NCBI GenBank assembly: GCA_963693285.1
Contig: OY848927.1
Span: 994,501 to 1,058,500 of the forward strand
Length of the DNA stretch: 64,000 nt
DNA from: Xestospongia muta
Lineage: Eukaryota > Porifera > Demospongiae > Haplosclerida > Petrosiidae
Direction: 5' to 3'
Made by a program: the position numbers and the translations under genes. The notes under the pieces were generated by a model, which saw only the letters and a list, made by a program, of their open reading frames with translations, was not told the DNA's origin and made no database searches. Shown here one piece after another: positions 40,001-55,945 of the stretch. Every line of letters starts with the position of its first letter. Positions within the stretch are counted from its first letter, which is position 1.

Positions 40001-42787
40001 CAATTTTTATTAATTTACTCTTCAAAATGTCAGCACAATCTTAGGATGACTTTGTTCATAGCTAAGCTTTTCTAGTTACAGTGTACATAGTGACTAGGGT
40101 AGAGGTGTGGCAAGTAAAGTGTACTCAGCTGACAGTCATCTTAGGCCCTCCTGTCAATTAGATTTGTCTTTGATGTTAGCTGATTAAGTATTTGTGGAGG
40201 AGGGTATAAGGAAAATATTGGTTTTTTACCTCAAGGGGAAGATACTATTACGTTCTTTTTACCACAATAAGAGCACTTGAAAGCACTTATTTAATTTGTG
40301 TATATGGCTTGTAGGAAGTGTGAATATTTAATAAAAATTTTAACCTTTTTCAGGTAGCTGATGAATTAGTGAAGGAATTAGGAGAAGCAGAGAAAAAGGC
40401 TGGACAAGATGGGGTTAGTGAAAGCATAGATTGAATCTATAAATTGGAAGATCATTTCGTTGTGTGTTTTTAACATACATGGTATTAGCTAGAAAGCTTA
40501 TGCAATTTAAAGCATATTAGTTGTACAGTTTTAACGTACTGTTCCTTTCTGTTCATTTTAGCAAATTGATCAAAAGAATATTAGGAGGCGTGTCTATGAT
40601 GCGTTAAATGTCCTAATGGCTATGAATATCATTAATAAAGAAAAGAAGGAAATCCATTGGATCGGGTTGCCAACAAACTCAGTACAAGAATGCGAACACA
40701 TACAGGTGATATGACATAAACCACTCCCACTGACACACCCCTTTAATGACTACATGTCACATGATATTAATTACATATTATTACAGGGGGAGTTGTCAGC
40801 ATATGAAGATCGTATATCAAAGAAGACGGCAGAACTTCATGAACTAGTTATACAAGTAAGCTAGCTTTCCATAATTTTGTAAGTATTTTTTTTGATATTG
40901 TACTTTCTATAAAACTTTATATTCTGAATTTACTTTTGCTCAGATTTATATCATAATTTTTTATATATGCAATTTTTGTCTCAAAAATTATTTTGTTTAA
41001 TTTTCTATTAGATTCTTACATTGAAGAATTTAATTAAGAGAAATCGTGAGAGAGCTGAGGTCGGCGATTCACCTAGTCAACACTCAGCTATCGGTCTCCC
41101 ATTTATTTTAGTTAACACTAACAAACAGACTACCATTGACTGCAGTATATCCAGTGACAAGTATGATAAATTATTGTATACTCAGACACAGGCATATCTC
41201 ATAATATGAGTCATAATGACATCATACGTAAAAATTAAGACTGCTAAATAACTCTTAAATTTGTAGCAAGTATATATTGTTTACAACGAAAAAATGATTT
41301 TTGAATGTATACGCATGTACTAACTATATCTCTATATTAACAGATCAGAGTATGTCTTCACATTTGATAATACATTTGAGTTGCATCAAGATGTTGATGT
41401 CCTCAAAAAAATGGGTATGGACTGTGGCCTACAGTCAGGTCAATGTACTGCTGAGTCACTGGCTACTGCTAAAAGCATGCTACCCAAGATATTTGAGCCT
41501 GTCCTTGATGGTAAATAAATGTCACTACTTATACAGAGTATCATAAGTTCACACATTTAGTATTAATATAATATGTCCTTTTAGTGAATGCCTCACAATA
41601 AGAGATATAATTATAATAATAGAAATTAGTACACTCGTGTTTATAAATAACACTTCCATGTGTCTTTTGATGTAACACTAACTGTTATTTAAAGACAATG
41701 AGTAGTCGGTTTATTCTTATATGGTACTTCTTGTAAATATACATTTCTCACTAAGCCACACCCACAAGATGAGTGTGCATGATCACTCGTTTGTGCATGT
41801 TTATCAAAAAAGGATTTTGATATTCTGTTTCAGTATCATACTTGACAAACTTAGTCATTAATTTTAAAGTGTTGATTCCAAAATCTAATGGCAATTTTTT
41901 ATCTAATATTTATTTTTGAAAAAACAGAAATGGCTCAAATATCACTGTTAAATAATGCGGTGCCTCAATCACCAGTAGCTACTTCATTACCAGCTGTTGT
42001 TGCACCGATCCCATCTCAAACATCAACACCTGCATCACATCTTTCAGCTAATGCTGCAGCCACTCTACTCACACCTCTCTTGAGTGAGCACAGCAATGGA
42101 ACATCCTCTACAATCTCTGCCAATTCTCCTTTAGCACTTGCAGCAGCTGCACTCGTTAATTCACAGATTCCTGCCTCAGTTGCTGCTGCTCTCTCTACTA
42201 TTCAACAACTTCAACAACAACAACAGCAACTCTCCTCTCCTTTAATGTCTTCAGCAGCTGTGTCTCAGGCACTCTCCTCTCCTACTCAATCTCCTACGTC
42301 ATTTAGAGGTGGCACTGTAACAGCACGACCTTTAAACTTTGCACCTTCACCTCTCTCAGGTGGAATACGTCCTTGTACTCAACAGCCTACTAGTCAAGCT
42401 TCACAATCACCATTATTAAAGGCACAAGGAGTTCCGTCAACTACTGCTACTCTAGCTTCCCAGAGTAAGTCACCTGGTGCTAAAGTGGTAACAGTTCAGC
42501 CATTGCCTTCGGTAAGCATGGCTGAAGTCCTTGCTTCTTTGCAGCAAAACATGATGTCATCTCTTTTAAGGCAACAACAACAGTTGTTACCCACGTCAAA
42601 TAGTGACCCAGTTCAATATGAAAGCACAACACCAATTTTATCATCTTCATCTAACGGGTTGCCTAGCAACACTGTACCGTCAGAACTACACCCATTACCA
42701 CCTGTAACTCAACCTGAAAAGATTGAACAGGCAAGCAATTCTATTAACTCATTTTTAACCCATTCCAATCCTTCGGTATCATATTAA
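37089..42787 (+). CDS. TFDP1: DP transcription factor (E2F dimerisation partner)
   Basis: Twelve exons: 37089-37110, 37563-37600, 38496-38580, 39166-39224, 39347-39519, 39600-39729, 40354-40413, 40562-40705, 40787-40855, 41012-41160, 41344-41510, 41928-42787, giving 651 aa. The winged-helix DNA-binding domain contains [17 protein letters not shown] and the DP-type recognition helix [17 protein letters not shown], followed by [12 protein letters not shown]. The dimerisation/DEF region and coiled coil match ([39 protein letters not shown]). Unlike human DP1 (410 aa) it has a 280-residue Ala/Ser/Gln/Pro tail and lacks the acidic C-terminal stretch. An AT-hook-like GRKRGRPP lies before the DNA-binding domain. 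Intron 3 (38581-39165) starts GC. AATAAA near 42901 is the likely polyadenylation signal. Confidence 0.95.
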
Positions 42788-43435
42788 CAGTTAATTTGAC
42801 TATTCCATCATCATGTGATGACATACACTCGATAAAAATACATACAATTTTCCCAGCTCGAAAATTCTTATATTCTCTTAAATATATCTTAAATTATTAA
42901 AATAAAGCATGTTCTTATGTAATGTAGGTTAAAATAATGATATTATACGTAGAGGAAAAAGTATATAGTGTTATTGTATTTATAATTATTATATTATATC
43001 TTTTTCATTGGAATTGATTCTGTAGTGTTTTCTTGCTCTTTTAGTTTCTCTAAGAAAATATAGTTTTGTATGCAGTTCTTGGGTGTGGCTGATTTCATGT
43101 GTAGAAGTTATAATATATGTGTGTATATATTATATTGAATGACTTTATTTGTGGTTTAATTATGAGAATTGTTTTAATAAAGTGTTTAACAAAATAAAGA
43201 ACAATAGTAAATAAATAAGTCAGAAATAGTTTTATCCTTTGTCACACTTCATATTAAATTTTAATCAAATATAGTTATTTCAAGAATAATGTTACAGTTT
43301 ATATATATACTTCCATATCAGCTATATTTGTTGACCTCTTTAATTTATGATCACGCGAGGCAATCCTCCTGCCAACGGACTTCGTAACAGTCTTGCTTTG
43401 AAATCTGTGTTTGTCCCAAAAGTATATCACGTGAA
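42788..43435. other. Intergenic DP to 7TM gene
   Basis: DP 3' UTR with AATAAA near 42901, then AT-rich DNA; slightly GC-richer from 43340 toward the next ATG. No gene seen. Confidence 0.6.
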
Positions 43436-48271
<4,836 letters not shown>

Positions 48272-48627
48272 TTTTTAAAACATTTTTTAATGTTTTTGTT
48301 CTGGTCTATTTTGTTTGCTATTGTTTCTACTAAAAATTGTGACAATTTTTAAAATTTTCCTCTGATATATACTTGATGTCTAAATTAATTAATTTATATT
48401 TATTTTCAGATATTTTCTCCATAATTTTGTGTGTATTATTATTACTGTGTTAGCAGTACTATACTTAGTAGTATAATAAAATTTAATATAATGAAAATTC
48501 ATTTGTTTTTTATATTGCATAAATCACTATAATTATCTATATACAATCTCAAAAAATGTTTCCTAACTCTTAGAATCATAAACAGTTACAAAAAATTGCA
48601 TTGGTGAGGATATAAGTACTTTTATGA

Positions 48628-51600
48628 TCACCAGCTAAGACGAGATATTTCGGTTTCATTTTCACTATCTTTATATGCATGGTCCTCGGTTTTGATGGTT
48701 TTTTTTTCTACATAGGATGCCAGTGCTTTGATGCTGGGGTAAGATAAAACATCTGCAATTCCCAAATTACAGTTAACTTTCTGTTTGATCAATGAACAAA
48801 AGTGGATAAGTACAAGTGAATGGCCTCCTTGTTCAATGAAAGTCAGTTCATGGTTAATCCAACTTGAATCTGATACTCCCAATGCCTCTGAAAACAGTTC
48901 TTTTAACATTAATTGAATTTGAGATTCTGTTTCTACAGAAGAAGGTTGTTCGCGCAACATTTGAGACAAGTTTGGAAGAGCTTTGTAGTCGACTTTTCCA
49001 TGAGGTGTCAAAGGTAGTTTGTTTAATATGTGTATGACATCTGGTACCATGTAGTATGGAACTTTGCCTTTCAACTGGTTACACATTGCAGGTCGATTTA
49101 CTATACTTTTGTCAGTACTATCTTTTAAAGTTACAAAGGCACATAAAAATTCATTGTGGCCAGGACTCTCACTAAAAGTCAAGGGAACAACACAAGCATC
49201 TTTAACACCAGTTACAAACTGAACAATCTTGCTTTCAATTTCTGTAGTACTTACTCTGAAGCCTCTTATTTTAACCATGCTGTCTAATCTACCAAATAAT
49301 TCAATGTCACCTGATGGTAGCCAACAAGCAGCATCACCCGTCTTCAGACCTTTGCAATTGATCGTACTCAATTGAACAATATTGACATCACCTGAAGCTA
49401 AAACTTGACCACTGATATACAGTTCACCTATTGTACCCACAGGACATGATTGTAAAGTTCTGAAATCTAGGATATGCATAGCTACACCGGGTAAAGGTCG
49501 ACCAATTGGTACCGTTCCTGTTCTTGTTCTTGGAATAGTATTTCCTTCAAAGAATGCTGAATCTATAGTGGCTTCAGTCATTCCATAGCTATTGATTAAT
49601 CTTTGACCTTCTTTTAGGCTATTCTTGACCTTGTCATATATGTGACTATGAAGCACATCAGAGCCTAAAATAAGCAATTTCAGAGACTCTAACTCATTAC
49701 CACAAGCATTTTCAACTAGTTGCAAACCAAACTGAGGTGTCACCTCAGCAATAGCTATATTCCATTCTTTGATGAGATTAATTATATGGGCTACATCTAG
49801 TCTAAATTCATCTGGACAAATGGTCATTTGGCCGGGCGAACATATAAGACTCCTGACTAAATCACCAATGAATACATCAAATGTAAGAGGTGCCCATTGA
49901 AGTACATTGACATGAAAGGTATCCATCTTGTAGGCATCTTTCCATGCATTTGCTATTATTCTAAGACTTTTGTGTGAAACTCTGCATTGCTTTGGTGTGC
50001 CAGTTGATCCAGATGTCCTTATAATATATGCAAGGTCATCATCTGCTGCAGCTACATCCAAGTTTGCTATATTGTCTTGCTGAACTTGAATAGTGTCCAA
50101 TTCTTTAACAAGATTGGTTACATTCAGCAATGGACAATTGTGGCGTGTGATAGTTTGGATAACTTCTGTATTAAGTGGAGTATTATGAAGTACTGCAGCT
50201 GGTATGCATTTATTAAAAATGTCGTCCAAAACAGTACAAAGAGTACTCATTGGAACTGGTAAAAAATGACCCCCGGCTTTCCAGATTCCCAAAATCGAAG
50301 CTATGGCATACTCATCTTTCTTCATTGCAATGACAACAGGATTTCTTTTGAGAACATTGCTGTCAGTTATTCTTTGATGCAATTCAGTAGCAATTTGTGA
50401 GGATATATTATCAAGTTGACGATATGTCAATGTCACATCATTGAAAACAATTGCTATAGAATGTGGAAACATAGTAGAGTACTCTTTGAATGTTTTGTGA
50501 ATCGGTGTAAACGTCTTTTGGTGACTAGACTCAGCATGACAGAATGACTGCAGCAGTTTATGTTCAAGTGGGGACAAGACATCAATGTCACAGAGTTTGT
50601 CATTCTCTACATTTAAAGCTACATCATATAGTCTTATGACACCATCAAAAAGCCTCCCTATGATGTTGTCATCAAGTAACCCTGCTGACCATTCACACAC
50701 GACTTCTATTGTGTTACCATAATGTGAAACATCTAATATTAAAGGCATTTTGGCATGCTTGGCATGTACTTTAAGCTCACATGAGGGCTTTGTTTTTGAT
50801 GTATAGTAGTTGAACATCACGCAGCAAAAGGAGTGGATGCTTTTTCCATGTTCTTTCCATATTGTTTTCACAACTCGGTCAAGAGGATATTGTGAGTGTG
50901 CAAGTGTCTCTGTCCAACTGTTAGCGACAGCTTTAACATACTCTTTGAGAGTTTTGTTTAAATCTACTTTCACTTTAAAAAGAACAGTGTTTACGAATGA
51001 TCCATCTGTATTCTGGTGAATGTCAGTTCGAGTACTAACTGGAATTGCAAGAGTAATCTCATTCACACCAAGGTATCTCTGTAGCACAAGTGATGTGCAT
51101 GCCAGGTAATATTGAAATTCTGTTATCTCTAAAATATTGCACCATTTGGCTACTTCTTTAAGAGTATTTGAAGGAATAATTTTGCTAACATGCTTTGCTC
51201 TATGTGTTGTGGAATCATTCCATGTGGACTCAGCTTTAGGAAGGAGTGATAAACTAACATCAGGAGATATTGTTGAAAATTCTTTCTTCCAATAATTACT
51301 GTCAATATCTGGCTGTTTTGAGTTGAGATAGCTTCTCTCAACATCTACTAATTCAACATAGGATTGGTCACTGGACACATCAATGCTCTTCATTAAACTT
51401 TGAAGGGTATTTGAGATATTTGTCCAGGTGACCTCATCGGTGATTACATGGTGTACATGTACTGCCAGGATAGTAAAATCTCCCACTCGTAATTGGCGAA
51501 ATTTGACAAGTGGAGATGAAGCAATTTGCATTTCAGGAATAGTATTTGTCAAGTACTCCACAGCAGCTTCAAACGAATCACAGAATTCGATTTCAGGACC

Positions 51601-52913
51601 AAAAATAAGATGTTCTGGATTTGTAATCATCACAAAATTTTGAATGTCATCACTTTTTTCAATTGTGGTTGCTAGAATAGGATGACACTTTACTAAGTTT
51701 GCAAATATTTGAGGAGCATCTACATAATTCTTTGTATAACATGCTATAGTTTCAATGTAAGCAGTTGACTGAGGTGTAGCTTGCTGCATGAGAACCATTC
51801 TTTGCTGAGCAGAGGAAAGAACTGCATACTGCTCTGTACAACTTAGGTTACAATGTTTCTTAGTAGAAATGGCAGGAAATAATGTGAATATATGCTTGTG
51901 CAAACTCATACATTGACTCACAAGGTTTGGCTCAAAAGTAGATGAAGAGAGCTGGTGGTTAAGTGACTCTAGGAAGAAATTGTCTGCATTTGAGAAGACT
52001 TCATTGCAGCATTGTATGATGAATCTCGGATCATTACCATGTGCTTCAAAACAATCGATTTGTGTCATTTCTGTTAACTTCCAAGCTTGAAACAATTTGC
52101 TTGCCTGTGGTATGGAATGTGGTGTAATGAAGTCATAATTGGAATGACCATCTTGGTTAATTGTAGTTGCTTCTAAAATGCCATAAAAATTGTTTCCATC
52201 TCCTAGTGCTTTCTGTAGAGGTCTTAGGAGTTTAGTAGTTTCACAACCTTCTATAACAGTATCAACCCAGCACTTGACATTAGGTCCTGCTATTTCAAGT
52301 TGACCAGTCTTGGTGATCAGTGACACATTGAGTGTATCACCTCTTCCCATGTCATAAGAAGTTAATAAGATACCTTGAGAAGCCAAATGAACAGCCTGTA
52401 TTGAGGAGGAACAATTTGTACTAGTAGTAAACATTGCGGCAGGTCCTTGAAGATGATATAAAGATGTAAACTGTAAATTGTTATCATGTGATGTAATAAT
52501 CATGTGGTTAATTATATTTGTTAACTGTATTGTTAACATGACCTACCTATCTTGATGTAGGGAGCATGATCAGCATCTGTCAGTAGATCCTGTACTGTTT
52601 CCATGGCCAGAAAAAAATGCTGTCGTTCTGGTTCAATAAATAAAGTTACTTTTGAGTTAACTAGAAACACACCAACACCAAACTTCTCAACCATGTGAAA
52701 ATAAGACCCTGAGAGGAAAGATGTATCTGCATCAAGAAATTGATGTTGGTTAAGGCCTTCTGCTTTGAGTGCTCTCTCTAGATTAGAAGGAAATTTGCTG
52801 ACCCTGTCTTCTTTGCTAGTAAATATCCAGAACTCATCTATTGACTTTGATCCAGAGACTTTCACCGCAAAGTTAATGGTAACTATAGGAAAATCCTTCC
52901 TTGGACAATCCAT
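48628..52913 (-). CDS. NRPS-like enzyme: KS remnant, condensation, adenylation, carrier
   Basis: Exon 1 is 52913-52547 (start MDCPRKDF; an ATG at 52943 is in frame), exon 2 is 52445-48628, with a 101-bp GT-AG intron; 1394 aa. Residues about 8-260 are a decayed polyketide ketosynthase: GSKSIDEFW, EPERQHFF (for DPQQR), TNCSSSIQAVHLA (active-site Cys kept), INQDGHSN, then FEAHGN, where homology breaks off without the GTGTxxGDP and second His region. Condensation domain from about 328: LSSAQQRMV, HHVITDEVTW (HHxxxDG with E for G), FVNTVLF. Adenylation domain about 770-1255: YIIRTSGSTGTPK, NSYGMTEATIDS, ELFGRLDSMVKIRGFR, TPHGKVDYKAL. Carrier domain: FIEQGGHSL with the phosphopantetheine Ser. No thioesterase or reductase. 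It should activate one amino acid and condense it with an unknown donor. The near absence of introns contrasts with its neighbours and suggests past transfer (inference). Confidence 0.92.
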
Positions 52914-53045
52914 GATAATGGGAAAGGGGTATAACACACGCACATTCGGATTAGTTTATATATCTAGTATTACGGCGCTATGACGTCATGCAACCATAGA
53001 TTCGGTATCTATGATGCAACTAGACGGTCGACGTCGACGATCGCC
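52914..53045 (-). promoter_or_regulatory. NRPS promoter region with CRE palindrome
   Basis: TGACGTCA at 52981-52988 is a perfect cAMP-response element about 70 bp upstream of the preferred start. A CpG-rich patch (53025-53050) follows. Confidence 0.5.
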
Positions 53046-53279
53046 GTGCAGATATCTTTAATTTTATTAAATTTATGCACACATTCACAGTTAAATCTGT
53101 TACGAACATCATTTTAAAGCAACGTTTGACTGAATTTGTGTATAGGAATGTATTATAAAAAAGTAAACTTTGAGCTTACCTATGTCTCCAGCATCTGGAT
53201 GTGCATGAATGTGGTCAAAATATAAACATCAGATATTGGACCTGCCAAATGAAGCCAACTATACAGCACAGTCAGTGGC
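53046..53279. other. Gene-free flank of the foldback
   Basis: No coding signal; AT-rich. Confidence 0.5.
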
Positions 53280-54992
53280 ATTTGAAGGACTAGTCTATAT
53301 GTAATGTGTTAAAACACACATTGAATAAGGTTTGGTCTGCATACATACATGCAAATATATCACGTAAAAAGTAATCAATGGCATCTATAAAATTCATGTG
53401 GGTCGCTAACTGTATAAATTGTTGGTATGCTTGCTTCACACAGATTTGGATTCCAATAGTAATCCATCTGAGTAAGTAAGTTAATTAGTTGTTAAAAAAG
53501 CACGTTAATTTTAACAGTAATATATATATATATATATAGTCATTGTTATGTCTATTTCTTGAGGTGAATTAGATATAGTGACATAGCTGGTAATGGTGTA
53601 ATGGTACCACTATCCAACAACAAATACTCTACTCTTCCTTGTAACTATAGCGCAAACATCAGAAGAATCGAACTAGACTACGCTGACAGATGAACTATAT
53701 AAGGTGGCTATTATTGTCTAATAAGATGTTATACAGAATCTTAATAACATGTCATTAGTATATTAGTAATGAGAACAGTGTGCTGTTTATTAAACTTCTC
53801 AGTATTTCATTATGTATTATAATTATCCATTGAAAATGACCATAGATTACCATAGTTTCATTGACACAATGTACCCAATATGAAGTTATTGTGATCACAA
53901 AGCCAAAAACTAGCGTCACTCAATACATAAAGCCAATGAAGAAGCCAAAAAGTAGTCTTTGGACAATAATTGAAAATATGAGTAAGAGATGGATAATAAT
54001 TACTTCAACAAAGCATTTGTAACTAACCACATGATGTATAATGTCACAATTATGTAAAGATGCATTTCACTTAAAAGCTTCTGTTGTCATTCTTTGTGTG
54101 TGGGTAGGTCAAATTGTTCAATTAAGCCTTACTATATAGTCAGCATGTCTTTCCAATACTATAATAATTGTATGAGAAAGGTATGTGTTATTTGAGACAA
54201 GTATAGTCATTGTTATGTTTGTTTCTTGAGTTGAATTAGTGGGTAAATATGTCAGGTAGCTACTATGAATAGGACATACCATTATAAGTACATTATGAAC
54301 GTGTGTATAATTACTATATAGTTCATCTGTTGCATAATGTAGTCTAGTTCAATCTATCTGATCTTTGGACTGTAGTTACGAGGAAGAGTAGAACAGATGT
54401 TCTGCTCTTCCTTGTAACTACTTTAATTGGCATTAGTCCCACTATCCATCTATTTGTCCCAGGAAAATCTAGTGAAGAAACTATTGTATGCCACTACTCA
54501 ATAATGTTCTCATTCAATTGCAAATAGTTACAAGGAAGAGTAGAACATTTGTTGTTGGATAGTGGGGCCATTACACCATTACTATATCACTATATCTGAC
54601 ATATTTACCTGCTAATTCACCTCAAGAAACAGACATAACAATGACTATACTTATATATTTACATATATATATATATATATTGTTAAAATTATCATGTTGT
54701 TTTAACAACTAATTAACTTACTTACTCATCAGATGGATTACTATTGGAATCCAAATCTGTGTGAATTACTCAAAGTGTAATTTCTTGCTTTGTAAGCAAG
54801 CATACCACCAAATTATACAGTTAGTAACTCTCATGAATTTTATATATGTCATTGTAAATGATCCATATAAACACAAATTATCTGTTAAATAACTGATTAC
54901 TTTTTACATGATATATTTGCATGTATATATACAGACCAAACCTTGTTCAATGTGTATTTTAACACATTATATATAGACTAGTCCTTCAAATA
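53280..54992. repeat. Long imperfect inverted repeat (foldback element)
   Basis: Left arm about 53280-53650 and right arm about 54526-54992 are reverse complements with indels. Shared landmarks: TTTGAAGGACTAGTCTATAT / its complement at both outer ends, TTGGATTCCAATAGTAATCC in mid-arm, and AACAACAAAT...CTCTTCCTTGTAACTA at the inner ends. The 0.9-kb loop holds no open reading frame for a transposase. It looks like a non-autonomous foldback/MITE-type insertion. Confidence 0.8.
54372..54421. repeat. 50-bp near-perfect palindrome
   Basis: GTAGTTACGAGGAAGAGTAG and the complementary right half ending CTTCCTTGTAACTAC pair over 24 bp with two mismatches, inside the foldback loop. The same half-site recurs at the inner ends of both long arms. 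Confidence 0.85.
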
Positions 54993-55007
54993 TGAAGTAG
55001 AATTGTC

Positions 55008-55274
55008 CAATGAAATACTTCAGAATTACTGAGTAAAGTAATAATTACAAAATATAAGACAAGTGGGTCAACATTAATTTTTACCTAGTTATATATCTCA
55101 GTGAGAGCTTAATATAAAATAGTCCTCTATCATTACATACACCAGTACTATTGTCTACTACATGCAAAGAATATATGTATAATTTGAGAATTCTACTTCA
55201 GATTTGGATTCCAATAGTAATCCATCTGAGTAAGTAAGTTAATTAGTTGTTAAAACAACATGCTAATTTTAACA

Positions 55275-55327
<53 letters not shown>

Positions 55328-55645
55328 CTGCATATGTATATATGTAAATATATAAATATAGTCATTGTTATGTCAGGTATCTACTATGAATAAGACATAC
55401 CATTATAAGTACATTATGAACATGTGTATAATTACTATAATAATTATGATAATGAAATACTTCAGAATTACTGAGTAAAGTAATGATTAGAAAATATAAG
55501 ACAAGTAGGTCAACATTCATTTTTACCTAGTTATATATCTCAGTAAGAGCTTAATATAAAATAGTCCTCTATCATTACATACACCAGTACTATTGTCTAC
55601 TACATGCAAAGAATATATGTATAATCTGACACTTCTACTTCACAT
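55008..55645. repeat. Direct repeat pair (about 195 bp) flanking a third foldback fragment
   Basis: 55008-55200 and 55451-55645 are about 95 percent alike by eye (both begin AATGAAATACTTCAGAATTA and end near CAAAGAATATATGTATAAT). Between them is a partial copy of the foldback arm (55201-55375) with AT/GTAT microsatellite. Confidence 0.85.
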
Positions 55646-55945
55646 TTCAACAGCCAACGAACACTTAACTAATAGTATAGTTAGTACTGAGGTACTTTGC
55701 TATCAATGTTGGCATACACAATTATTAAATGCTAAATAGATCACAATATACTTAGCTTCATTACATCTCTCTTGCCACTTAAGGTCAATTAACTGAGTGG
55801 GAGAACAGTATTTAAATAACTATCCACTATAATATATTTAGTTGAACAAATAGGACATATAACACTGTACAGGTTTATATGATAATATGTGAAGTTATTT
55901 CTACAACAATATGCCAATGCATTTATTATAAAGGGTTATATATAC
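55646..55945. other. Intergenic, ninein-like 3' flank
   Basis: AT-rich, no gene seen; presumably 3' UTR of the minus-strand gene. Confidence 0.5.

Noticed and set aside
48628..52913. Bacterial contamination or symbiont contig as the source of the NRPS-like gene
   Set aside because: It has a spliceosomal-type intron, AT-rich local composition like its neighbours and animal genes on both sides with no breakpoint seen; read coverage would settle it.
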